A stretch of DNA of 64,000 nt from Virgibacillus proomii (GTDB lineage Bacteria > Bacillota > Bacilli > Bacillales > Amphibacillaceae). Below the pieces are notes generated by a model that saw only the letters and a list, made by a program, of their open reading frames with translations, was not told where the DNA came from and searched no databases. Shown here piece after piece: positions 7,392 through 15,373 of the stretch. The stretch is from positions 1,742,149 to 1,806,148 of the forward strand of contig NZ_FUFN01000010.1 in the NCBI RefSeq assembly GCF_900162615.1. The letters are read 5' to 3'. Position 1 is the first letter of the stretch; every line of letters starts with the position of its first letter. A program made the translations under genes and the position numbers.

Positions 7392-10046
7392 ATGAACTGG
7401 TATCAATTAGATGTAAAAGATGTAGAAAAGAAACTGCATGTAACTGTGAATCGAGGTTTAACGGATAAACAAGTAGAAAAAAGACAAAAGCAATACGGAG
7501 AGAACGCACTAGAAGCACAGAAGAAAGTACCTAAATGGTTAATTTTCCTAAAACAATTCCAAGATTTTATGGTGCTGGTTTTATTAGCAGCTACCTTAGT
7601 AGCTGGATTATTAGGTGAATACATTGATGCAATTGCGATAATGGTGATTGTACTTGTTAATGGATTCATTGGCTTTTTTCAAGAACAAAAAGCAGAAAAA
7701 TCGTTAGATAAACTAAAGGAATTATCTGCGCCGATGGCTTATGTCTTGCGAAATAAAAAATGGGAAAGGATCCCATCCAAAGATGTCGTTGTAGGAGATG
7801 TTGTCAGAATAACGAGCGGAGACCGGATTCCTGCTGATATTCGAATTGTTAAATCGGATAGTTTGGAAACAGAGGAATCAGCATTAACAGGTGAATCCTT
7901 ACCAGTAATGAAGCATGCTGCTGCTATCCATCGTGATCATTTAGATGCTCAAGACCAGATTAATATGGGATTTATGAGTACGCTAGTAACACGGGGATCT
8001 GGTATTGGTATTGTAGTAGGTACTGGTATGCAAACAGTAATGGGGCAAATTGCTTCATTAATGGCAAACACAAAAAAAGTAATGACTCCATTAGAACGAA
8101 AGCTTGCTGAATTAGGAAAAATATTAATTGTTGTTGCTCTCTTGCTTACTGCTCTAGTCGTCGTATTGGGGGTTGTACAAGGTCAACCATTATATACAAT
8201 GTTTTTAGCAGGAGTATCGCTTGCTGTTGCTGCTATTCCTGAAGGGTTGCCAGCTATTGTAACCGTCGCATTATCCCTAGGAGTTCAACGAATGATTCGC
8301 AAAAAAGCAATTGTTCGCAAGTTATCTGCTGTCGAAACATTAGGCTGCGCTTCGGTTATTTGCTCAGATAAAACTGGGACAATGACACAGAATAAAATGA
8401 CTGTAAAAGAAGTCTTTATTAATGGAAAGCATTTATATGTGACAGGAGACGGGTATGAATTAGATGGCGATTATTTTTTAGATAAACAAAAAGTCGATCA
8501 TCGTTATCCAAACTTAGAATCGATGTTGTTATATGGCATGCTATGCAATCATGCTTCTATTGTTGTAAAAAAGGGCAAACATGCAATAGAAGGAAATCCA
8601 ACTGATGGCGCTTTGCTGATAGCAGCAAGAAAATTTGGACTGACCATAGTCGATGTAGAACCATATAAAGTAATTAAAGAATTTCCGTTTGATTCGGTCA
8701 GAAAGCGGATGAGTGTCGTCGTAGAAGATGTGAACCAACGTCGTTTTCTAATTACCAAAGGAGCACCAGAAATTTTATTACCACGATCCACCTATGTGAT
8801 GGATGAACAAGGACGCCAGCTATTAAAGGCAAACCAGCAAAAAATGATCGAGCAAGCAATTAATGGTATGGCTGAAAAAGCACTTCGTACCTTAGCCATT
8901 GCGATCAAACCATTAACCAAACAAGATGATTTACAATCAAGTATACTGGAGAAAGATCTAACCTTTATTGGTGTATATGGCATGATCGATCCACCTCGTA
9001 AAGAAGTGAAAGGGGCTATTAAAGAATGTAGGAGTGCAGGAATTAAAACCGTAATGATTACAGGGGATCATGCAAAAACTGCACGGGCCATTGCTAAAAA
9101 CTTAGATCTAATGCCAGAAGATGGACAAGTTTTAGAAGGTTCCCAGATAAATAATATGTCACAACAGGAACTAGAAGATGTAATTGAAAATATATATGTG
9201 TTCGCACGGGTTACTCCAGAGCATAAGTTAAGAATCGTTCACGCGTTTCAAGAACAGGGACATGTTGTTGCCATGACTGGAGATGGTGTCAATGATGCAC
9301 CTGCAATAAAAGCTAGTAATATTGGTGTAAGTATGGGAATTAGTGGAACAGATGTAACGAAAGAAGCATCCTCCCTTATATTAATGGATGATAATTTTGC
9401 AACCATTAAAGCTGCGATTGAAGAAGGACGTACCATTTACGAGAATATTAGAAAATTTATTCGTTATTTACTAGCCTCTAATGTTGGAGAAATTCTCGTT
9501 ATGCTCTTTGCTATGTTACTTTCCCTACCGCTGCCGCTTGTTCCAGTGCAAATTTTATGGGTAAACCTGGTAACAGATGGGCTTCCAGCAATGGCACTTG
9601 GAATGGATAAGGCTGAGGGCGAAGTAATGAAAAAACGGCCAAGGAGTTTGCAAGAAGGAGTGTTTGCTCGCGGATTAGGTTATAAAATTATCAGTCGAGG
9701 GATTGTGATTGGCATTGTTACGTTGGTTGCTTTTATGGTGACATATCAGGCCAATCCTGATCATCTCACCTATGCTCGAACGGTAGCATTTACCACATTA
9801 GTACTTGCCCAATTAATTCATGTGTTTGATTGTCGAAGTGAACAATCTATCTTTTCGCGAAATCCATTTGAAAATATGTATCTTGTATTAGCAGTCCTTT
9901 CTTCATTGTTCTTGCTGTTAATCGTTGTTTATTGGCAGCCATTGCAACCAGTCTTCCATACAGTTTCACTTAGCTTAAGAGATTGGATGTTAATCTTCGG
10001 CCTAGGTGCTTTACCAACTGTTTTATTTGGTTTTACAAAAAAGTAG
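7392..10046 (+). CDS. yloB: calcium-transporting P-type ATPase (P2A, YloB-like)
   Basis: A membrane cation pump of the SERCA-like P2A group, probably exporting Ca2+ at the cost of ATP. The protein of 884 residues shows the actuator motif LTGES, the ion-site segment AAIPEGLPAIV in the fourth membrane helix, the phosphorylated aspartate in SDKTGTMTQN near residue 329, and the hinge motif MTGDGVNDAPAIK. Six C-terminal membrane segments follow, as in the family. The ATG at 7392 has TGGAGG at 7-base spacing; ATGs at 7365 and 7386 fit less well. B. subtilis has the orthologue at the same place, linked to spore calcium and heat resistance. Confidence 0.92.
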   Translation: MNWYQLDVKDVEKKLHVTVNRGLTDKQVEKRQKQYGENALEAQKKVPKWLIFLKQFQDFMVLVLLAATLVAGLLGEYIDAIAIMVIVLVNGFIGFFQEQKAEKSLDKLKELSAPMAYVLRNKKWERIPSKDVVVGDVVRITSGDRIPADIRIVKSDSLETEESALTGESLPVMKHAAAIHRDHLDAQDQINMGFMSTLVTRGSGIGIVVGTGMQTVMGQIASLMANTKKVMTPLERKLAELGKILIVVALLLTALVVVLGVVQGQPLYTMFLAGVSLAVAAIPEGLPAIVTVALSLGVQRMIRKKAIVRKLSAVETLGCASVICSDKTGTMTQNKMTVKEVFINGKHLYVTGDGYELDGDYFLDKQKVDHRYPNLESMLLYGMLCNHASIVVKKGKHAIEGNPTDGALLIAARKFGLTIVDVEPYKVIKEFPFDSVRKRMSVVVEDVNQRRFLITKGAPEILLPRSTYVMDEQGRQLLKANQQKMIEQAINGMAEKALRTLAIAIKPLTKQDDLQSSILEKDLTFIGVYGMIDPPRKEVKGAIKECRSAGIKTVMITGDHAKTARAIAKNLDLMPEDGQVLEGSQINNMSQQELEDVIENIYVFARVTPEHKLRIVHAFQEQGHVVAMTGDGVNDAPAIKASNIGVSMGISGTDVTKEASSLILMDDNFATIKAAIEEGRTIYENIRKFIRYLLASNVGEILVMLFAMLLSLPLPLVPVQILWVNLVTDGLPAMALGMDKAEGEVMKKRPRSLQEGVFARGLGYKIISRGIVIGIVTLVAFMVTYQANPDHLTYARTVAFTTLVLAQLIHVFDCRSEQSIFSRNPFENMYLVLAVLSSLFLLLIVVYWQPLQPVFHTVSLSLRDWMLIFGLGALPTVLFGFTKK

Positions 10047-10149
10047 ATCCGAAAACTACGGGAACGTATCTAACAGTATAATTAGGTACGTTCCTAAATA
10101 ATGACTAGAAGTTTATACCCACTTTTCCATATAGGTAACTTTTTTGAAA

Positions 10150-10300
10150 AGTAGTTTTGTCATCTAGCTTAAGCGGTCGAGAGACGAGCCAAACTTCGAT
10201 CTTCTTCCTACGATAAGTCAACATCGGCTTAAATCTAAAGGAAGACCTAAAAGCGGGCTTGCCGCTCAGGCGTCGGCATCCCCTGTTTTAGAGGCGTGTT
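10150..10300 (+). repeat. family C repeat
   Basis: It starts GTCATCTAGCTTAAGC, runs through AACTTCGATCTTCTTCCTACG and AAAGCGGGCTTGCCGCTC, and ends near CCCCTGTTTTAGAGG. The same sequence lies inverted at 2645-2512 and direct at 60731-60850. Confidence 0.7.
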
Positions 10301-10313
10301 TTCTTTATCCCGC

Positions 10314-10446
10314 ATGTAAGGAGCCGTAAAACTACAACTTAGAGAATACGGTGAAGTTTAAATGGGAATAACGGCACCTAAATGCCCGATTGGTTCATCT
10401 AACATTTCTTGGGAAAAGCATCTAAGAAATGAAGTTTCACTTTATC
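10314..10446 (+). repeat. family A element inserted between C and E
   Basis: TTTATC at 10314-10319 and again at 10441-10446 flank a short-form element. It has GCATGTAAGGAGCCGT pairing with ACGGCACCTAAATGC and a 3' hairpin ATTTCTT...AAGAAAT at 10404-10430, followed by GAAGTTTCAC. The related site at 2502-2507 has TTTATC once and no element. Confidence 0.8.
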
Positions 10447-10505
10447 CCGTCAGAAGTTCTGCCATTTATACGCCGCTAACCAAGCGCTTCTAGCTTTTGT
10501 TCTTT
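10447..10505 (+). repeat. family E repeat
   Basis: CCGTCAGAAGTTCTGCC, TACGCCGCTAACCAAGCG and CTTCTAGCTTTTGTTC recur at 38425-38490 and inverted at 2503-2425. Function unknown. Between here and 10927 nothing else is recognised. Confidence 0.6.
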
Positions 10506-10927
10506 CCGTATTTGTAATCCTTCATTGGTTAATTTGTTTCCTGTATCTGCCTTCTTTGTTTATCCAAACTATTTTATTCGACGACCTATTTATTGCATAA
10601 CATCTATTTGGCACAACTTTAGGTAGGGTTATATTTACCTTTCTCCATCAGGTTAATAGTTTGCCAAGTCGCTTCTTCTATTGCTGTGATTCGTCTACTT
10701 GAACACGAGCTATTTTTACTTTATTTTTCACCTCTTATTTAACCTTCATAACCTAAGTGTAATATATACATTACCAAGTCCACTGTATATTACGAAAATT
10801 ATACGATCTTAAACTCTGATTTCTTTTTAAACATGTATTTTTAAAGTATCTGTACATCTAGCAGTCCGTTTCTATTTTACGTATGGAAGAGTTAATCCTG
10901 TATCATATATATTAAACGCGTATTTCT

Positions 10928-10956
10928 TTTCAAGTTGAAGAGAAAGAGAGTATAAT
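10928..10956 (+). promoter_or_regulatory. candidate promoter for yloC
   Basis: A perfect -10 TATAAT at 10951-10956 with a weak -35 (TTTCAA at 10928-10933, 17-base spacer), ending 25 bases upstream of the yloC start. Confidence 0.45.
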
Positions 10957-10981
10957 ATCCGTAGATGGAGTGATGATGTTT

Positions 10982-11863
10982 ATGGCAATAAGTATGACAG
11001 GCTATGGAAATAAACAAATAGTTACTGAACAAGCAACAATAACTGTTGAAATCAAGACGGTGAATCATCGTTTCCTTGATATCCAGATGAAAATTCCGAA
11101 TAGGTTATTATTTTTAGAAGAAAAACTTAAAAAGATTATTCAATCATTTTTCCAGCGAGGTAGAGTTGAGGTTTATATTCAAATAGATGGGGATACACTT
11201 TTCAGTAAACAGGTTCAAATAAATTGGAGTTTAATCGAGCAATATATGACACAATTACAGGAATTAAAACAACGTTATCAGCTTGCTGGAGATATACCGA
11301 TTACGGTCATTTCAGCATTTCCAGATGTATTCTCCATTCAAGAGGTAGAAGAATATTCGGATGAATTAATATCTACATTGTTAGCAGGACTTACGGATGT
11401 TTGCAAGCAGGTTTATGCAATGAGAAGAGTTGAAGGACAGGCATTGCAAACCGATTTACAAGAACGAAGTGAAACATTGCAACAGCTCGTTGATGCAATT
11501 AAAAGTTTACGACCAATGGTCATGAAAGAGTATCGAGAACGAATCAAACATCGATTAGAGCTGCATTTAAACCAAGAGTTAAGTAAAGATGATTCTCGCA
11601 TCTATCAAGAAATTGTTCTTCTTGCTGAAAAAGGAGACATATCGGAAGAGATAACAAGAATAAACAGCCATATTCAACAATTTAAACAGACGTTAGAATT
11701 GGATGGACCGATTGGCCGAAAACTGAATTTTATTACACAAGAATTGCTCCGTGAAGTAAATACAATTGGATCGAAATCAGTTAATAGCTTGATCAGTGAA
11801 CATACGATTACATTAAAAAGTGAAATAGAGAAAATAAAAGAACAGGTGCAAAACATGGAATAA
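10982..11863 (+). CDS. yloC: YicC/YloC-type endoribonuclease family protein
   Basis: A member of the YicC-like family, whose E. coli member is an endoribonuclease acting on RNA in the cytoplasm. The roughly 293-residue protein has the family N-terminus ISMTGYGNK, the early KTVNHRFLDIQMKIP segment, and a C-terminal domain with GRKLNFITQELLREVNTIGSK. GGAGTGAT precedes several in-frame starts (GTG 10970, ATG 10973, 10976 and 10982). ATG 10982 matches the family N-terminus best. In B. subtilis it also precedes remA, but here 556 bases and a separate candidate promoter divide the two. Confidence 0.88.
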   Translation: MAISMTGYGNKQIVTEQATITVEIKTVNHRFLDIQMKIPNRLLFLEEKLKKIIQSFFQRGRVEVYIQIDGDTLFSKQVQINWSLIEQYMTQLQELKQRYQLAGDIPITVISAFPDVFSIQEVEEYSDELISTLLAGLTDVCKQVYAMRRVEGQALQTDLQERSETLQQLVDAIKSLRPMVMKEYRERIKHRLELHLNQELSKDDSRIYQEIVLLAEKGDISEEITRINSHIQQFKQTLELDGPIGRKLNFITQELLREVNTIGSKSVNSLISEHTITLKSEIEKIKEQVQNME

Positions 11864-11866
11864 TAG

Positions 11867-11896
11867 TTGAGTTTTCCCCCATTTTTTACGTATAAT
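11867..11896 (+). promoter_or_regulatory. candidate promoter downstream of yloC
   Basis: TTGAGT at 11867-11872, an 18-base spacer, and TATAAT at 11891-11896. It would produce a leader of about 520 bases before remA. Confidence 0.5.
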
Positions 11897-12419
11897 GACA
11901 CTATAGGTTGTATAATGGGATCAACTCTCTGTATAATCTTTCATATTGACGTATTTATTAAATAATAGTACAAGGATTAAAATAAACGAATTACATAGTA
12001 TCAATTTAGCTTTAAGTATGTATTCAAATGGAGGTTAAGGGGACTTTAAGTCTGCTAAAATTTCTACATCCTTAAAAATTTGCAATGTATTCCCGCCCGA
12101 AGCTTTCCTAGTCTTGTTATAGCACTGACATTAACACGTCCAGTGTGTTGAAGTTCGGAAAGGCGAGGTTTCAAGAAGTAGAGTGTGTGTATTTAAAAAC
12201 ATGATCTACATGAGACAATCCTGCGAAAAAATTCCGTTTTACTCGGCTTTTGAATCTCTTCTTAAATAATTGCACTGCAATGGTAAAATTAATCTTTTGG
12301 TCTTTATTTTTATGATACAGTCTTTAAAGTTTATAATTGGAATGCAACATGGATACGACGAGCTTCAACGAATTGTTTGTTAAAATAAAATAGAGAAAAA
12401 AGAAGTATACGGAGGGTTT
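11897..12419. other. long gap before remA
   Basis: No open frame of note and none of the repeat families A-F. A second -10-like TATGAT lies at 12311-12316 without a good -35. The stretch could be a long remA leader or hold a small RNA. A loosely conserved CTTTCCTAG/CGGAAAGGCGAGG pairing near 12105-12165 is the only structure seen. Confidence 0.3.
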
Positions 12420-12686
12420 ATGTTGAGTTTACGTTTAATTAATATTGGTTTTGGAAATGTTGTTTCTGCGAACAGAGTTATTTCGATTGTATCGCCAGAA
12501 TCAGCGCCGATCAAACGGATTATTAGTGTAGCTAGGGACAACAATAAATTAGTAGATGCAACTTATGGAAGAAGAACCAGAGCAGTTATTATAACAGATA
12601 GTGACCATGTTATATTGTCTGCGGTACAACCTGAAACAGTAGGTCAACGTGTGCTAAGTCATGAAGAAATAACGGATGATAATTAG
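12420..12686 (+). CDS. remA: biofilm matrix regulator RemA
   Basis: RemA is a small DNA-binding protein that activates matrix and osmoprotection operons in B. subtilis. The 88-residue product is very close to the family, with RLINIGFGNVVSANRVI at the start and the central ATYGRRTRAVIITDSDHV stretch. The start ATG at 12420 follows GGAGGG. It is directly followed by gmk (11-base gap), the usual order. In halophilic relatives RemA control of osmolyte genes may matter more than biofilm, which is inference. Confidence 0.93.
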   Translation: MLSLRLINIGFGNVVSANRVISIVSPESAPIKRIISVARDNNKLVDATYGRRTRAVIITDSDHVILSAVQPETVGQRVLSHEEITDDN

Positions 12687-12697
12687 GAGGAAACAAT

Positions 12698-13315
12698 TTG
12701 ATCGAAGAAAAAGGTATTCTTTTTGTTCTATCCGGACCTTCTGGGGTTGGAAAAGGAACAGTTCGCAAAGCGTTGTTTAGCCAAAAAACAGATTTGAAAT
12801 ATTCTATTTCCATGACAACGCGTGAGAAGCGTCCAGGGGAACAAGAGGGAGTGGATTATTTTTTTAAATCCAAAGATGATTTCGAAACATTGATTGAACA
12901 AAAACAGTTATTAGAATATGCAAAATATGTTAATAATTATTATGGTACACCTCGCGATTACGTAGAAAAAACACTTGCTGCTGGTCACGATGTTTTTCTT
13001 GAAATTGAAGTCCAAGGTGCTTTACAGGTTCGTGAGAATTTTCCAGAAGGTGTATTCATTTTTCTATTCCCTCCGAGCTTAGAAGAACTGAAAAACCGGA
13101 TTCTTCATCGTGGAACGGAAACTCAGGAGCTTGTGTTAAACAGACTAAAAGAGGCAAGAAAAGAGATCGAGATGATGGATGCTTATGATTATGTCGTTGT
13201 AAATGATGATGTTGATCTTGCGGTTTCTAAGATTCATGCGATTATTCAAAGTGAACATTTAAGACGTGAGCGAATTGCCAAACAATATAAACGGTTATTG
13301 GAGGATGAATTGTAA
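12698..13315 (+). CDS. gmk: guanylate kinase
   Basis: It phosphorylates GMP and dGMP with ATP and sets GTP and ppGpp pools. The 205-residue protein has the P-loop LSGPSGVGKGT near residues 9-19, the GMP-binding segment SMTTREKRPGE and the later DVFLEIEVQGA motif. Translation starts at TTG 12698 after TAGGAGG with good spacing; no ATG fits. Its stop overlaps the rpoZ start (TAATG). Confidence 0.95.
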   Translation: MIEEKGILFVLSGPSGVGKGTVRKALFSQKTDLKYSISMTTREKRPGEQEGVDYFFKSKDDFETLIEQKQLLEYAKYVNNYYGTPRDYVEKTLAAGHDVFLEIEVQGALQVRENFPEGVFIFLFPPSLEELKNRILHRGTETQELVLNRLKEARKEIEMMDAYDYVVVNDDVDLAVSKIHAIIQSEHLRRERIAKQYKRLLEDEL

Positions 13316-13506
13316 TGCTGGAACCATCTATTGATTCACTGCTAAGTAAAATTAATTCAAAGTATACCCTTGTTATTTTATCGGCCAAACGGGCTAGGCA
13401 AATGAGTGAAACGAAAAAGGTGTTAGTTGAACATCCTAAATCCCACCAATATGTTGGGATGGCTCTTGAAGAAATTGAAGCAGGAAAATTATTTATCCAA
13501 GAGTAA
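13315..13506 (+). CDS. rpoZ: RNA polymerase omega subunit
   Basis: The omega subunit supports assembly of RNA polymerase by binding beta-prime. The 63-residue protein has the family features LLSKINSKYTLVILSAKRAR and the C-terminal VGMALEEIEAGKL. It overlaps gmk by one base, so it is translationally coupled. In B. subtilis coaBC and priA follow directly; here a repeat array and a terminator intervene. Confidence 0.93.
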   Translation: MLEPSIDSLLSKINSKYTLVILSAKRARQMSETKKVLVEHPKSHQYVGMALEEIEAGKLFIQE

Positions 13507-13524
13507 AACTAAGAAAACCGATCA

Positions 13525-13966
13525 TTTATCCCGCATGTAAGGTGCCGTAAGATAGAACATAGGGAAAACGAAAAGTTTAATTGTAGAAACGGCACCTAAA
13601 TGCCCGATTCGTTTAGCTAACATTCAAGGAGAAAAACACTCCTTGAATGAAGATTCATCTTATCCCGCATGTAAGGTGCCGTAAGATAGAACATAGGGAA
13701 AACGAAAAGGTTAATTGTAGAAACGGCACCTAAATGCCCGATTCGTTTAGCTAACATTCAAGGAGAAAAACACTCCTTGAATGAAGTTTCACCTTATCCC
13801 GCATGTAAGGTGCCGTAAGATAGAACATAGGGAAAACGAAAAGTTTAGTTGTAGGAACGGCACCTAAATGCCCGATTCATTCAAGGACTTTATGTCATAT
13901 CCTTACGTTACTATTAATCAGTGGAGGAATAAAAGAACCCCCTCGCTGATTGAAGATTTACTTTAA
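13525..13966 (+). repeat. tandem array of three family A elements
   Basis: Units begin at (T)TTATC 13525, 13659 and 13793, an exact 134-bp period for the first two. Each shares one TTTATC or CTTATC with its neighbour. All have GCATGTAAGGTGCCGT and ACGGCACCTAAATGC. Units 1 and 2 end in the hairpin ATTCAAGGAG/CTCCTTGAAT; unit 3 has an extended linker and a different hairpin, AATCAGTGGAGG...CCCCTCGCTGATT. The array separates rpoZ from coaBC. Confidence 0.85.
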
Positions 13967-14013
13967 CTTCATTGATAGAGATATGGAACGAACTGCATGT
14001 TTTAGTTTGACAA

Positions 14014-14053
14014 TAAATTCCCTCGCGATACAAGCTGCGAGGGAATTTTCTTC
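14014..14053 (+). terminator. Rho-independent terminator after the A array
   Basis: AAATTCCCTCGC (14015-14026) pairs with GCGAGGGAATTT around a 10-base loop, followed by TTCTT. It would end transcripts from remA-gmk-rpoZ before coaBC. Confidence 0.75.
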
Positions 14054-14158
14054 AAGATCAGCTTTTTACGCTTTTGAACTAACAAGCATAACCGTTTCTT
14101 ATTACCATTATTTCTGCACATAATTAGCTGTTTTAACAATAGAAAGGGGAACTTAGCA

Positions 14159-15373
14159 ATGATTACTTCTAAGAATATAGTCGTAGGTGTGTCGGGAGGA
14201 ATAGCTGCTTATAAAGCTTGTACACTTACTAGTAAGCTGACACAAAAAGGTGCTAACGTCAAGGTGGTTATGACGGAAAACGCTACAAAATTCGTTTCAC
14301 CTTTAACTTTTCAAGCTCTTTCCCGTAATCCAGTATATACGGATACGTTTGATGAAAAAGACCCTGCTAAAATCGCTCATATTGATGTCGCTGATTGGGC
14401 AGATATTGTTATTCTTGCTCCAGCAACAGCTAATTTAATTGGTAAGCTTGCTAATGGCATTGCCGATGACATGTTAACAACATTACTTCTTGCTACACAA
14501 GCAGAAGTATATATTGCTCCAGCAATGAATGTCCATATGTACGCTCACCCGGCTGTTATCCAAAACATGCAAACTTTAGAAGAATGGGGCTATCACTTTA
14601 TTGAGCCCGGTGATGGTTATTTAGCTTGTGGGTACGTCGGAAAAGGAAGACTAGAGGAGCCTGCCTCGATTATTGAAGCAGTCGAAGCACATCAAACAGA
14701 TGAGAAGCACTTGTTTTTACAAGGCAAGCAAGTGCTTATTTCTGCTGGTCCAACTAGAGAAAAAATAGATCCAGTGCGCTTTTTTACGAACCACTCGTCA
14801 GGAAAAATGGGGTTTGCCCTGGCAGAAGCAGCCGCTGAAGCGGGAGCATCTGTCACCTTAGTAACTGGTCCTACTTCATTAGCAGCTAAACATCCAAACA
14901 TCCAAACAATTCACATTACTACTGCTGATGAAATGTATCAAGAAATGCATAAACATTTAGCTTCTAGTGATATTGTTATTAAAGCAGCGGCAGTTGCAGA
15001 TTACCGCCCAGCGGTTACGTATGAGCATAAGATGAAAAAGCAAGATGGCCCATTACAGATTAAAATGGAGCGAACAAAAGATATATTAAAGTCACTTGGT
15101 GAACAGAAGTCAGGACAGTTTCTTGTTGGCTTTGCCGCAGAAACAGAAAAACCATTTGAAAATGGACATAAAAAATTAAAAAGTAAACATCTAGATGCAA
15201 TTGTCATTAATAATATTGCTTCTAAGGGGGCAGGCTTTGCCAAAGATACGAACGAAGTGACGTATATAAACAAATATGGAAAAACAGAACATTTGGCATT
15301 AGCAACCAAACAAGAAATTGCCAGACAAATTGTTAAATTAATTCATCAGGATATGGAGGATCCGGAACAGTGA
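14159..15373 (+). CDS. coaBC: bifunctional phosphopantothenoylcysteine decarboxylase/synthetase
   Basis: It performs two successive steps of coenzyme A synthesis: joining 4'-phosphopantothenate to cysteine (CoaB, C-terminal) and decarboxylating the product (CoaC, N-terminal, FMN). The N-terminal flavoprotein fold shows VGVSGGIAAYKAC, PAMNVHMY, and the catalytic cysteine in GYLACGYVGKGRL near residue 160. The CoaB half begins near residue 190 with LISAGPTREKIDPVRFFTN. The length of 404 is normal. ATG 14159 follows AAAGGGGA. priA overlaps its stop. Confidence 0.95.
   Translation: MITSKNIVVGVSGGIAAYKACTLTSKLTQKGANVKVVMTENATKFVSPLTFQALSRNPVYTDTFDEKDPAKIAHIDVADWADIVILAPATANLIGKLANGIADDMLTTLLLATQAEVYIAPAMNVHMYAHPAVIQNMQTLEEWGYHFIEPGDGYLACGYVGKGRLEEPASIIEAVEAHQTDEKHLFLQGKQVLISAGPTREKIDPVRFFTNHSSGKMGFALAEAAAEAGASVTLVTGPTSLAAKHPNIQTIHITTADEMYQEMHKHLASSDIVIKAAAVADYRPAVTYEHKMKKQDGPLQIKMERTKDILKSLGEQKSGQFLVGFAAETEKPFENGHKKLKSKHLDAIVINNIASKGAGFAKDTNEVTYINKYGKTEHLALATKQEIARQIVKLIHQDMEDPEQ

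Noticed and set aside
10314..10446. Classic MITE with terminal inverted repeats
   Set aside because: The ends TTTATCCCGCATG and GAAGTTTCACTTTATC are not inverted copies of each other, so the family A ends do not fit a DDE-transposase MITE.
13525..13966. CRISPR array
   Set aside because: The three units are 134 bp apart and similar across their whole length; there are no short spacers and no cas genes.
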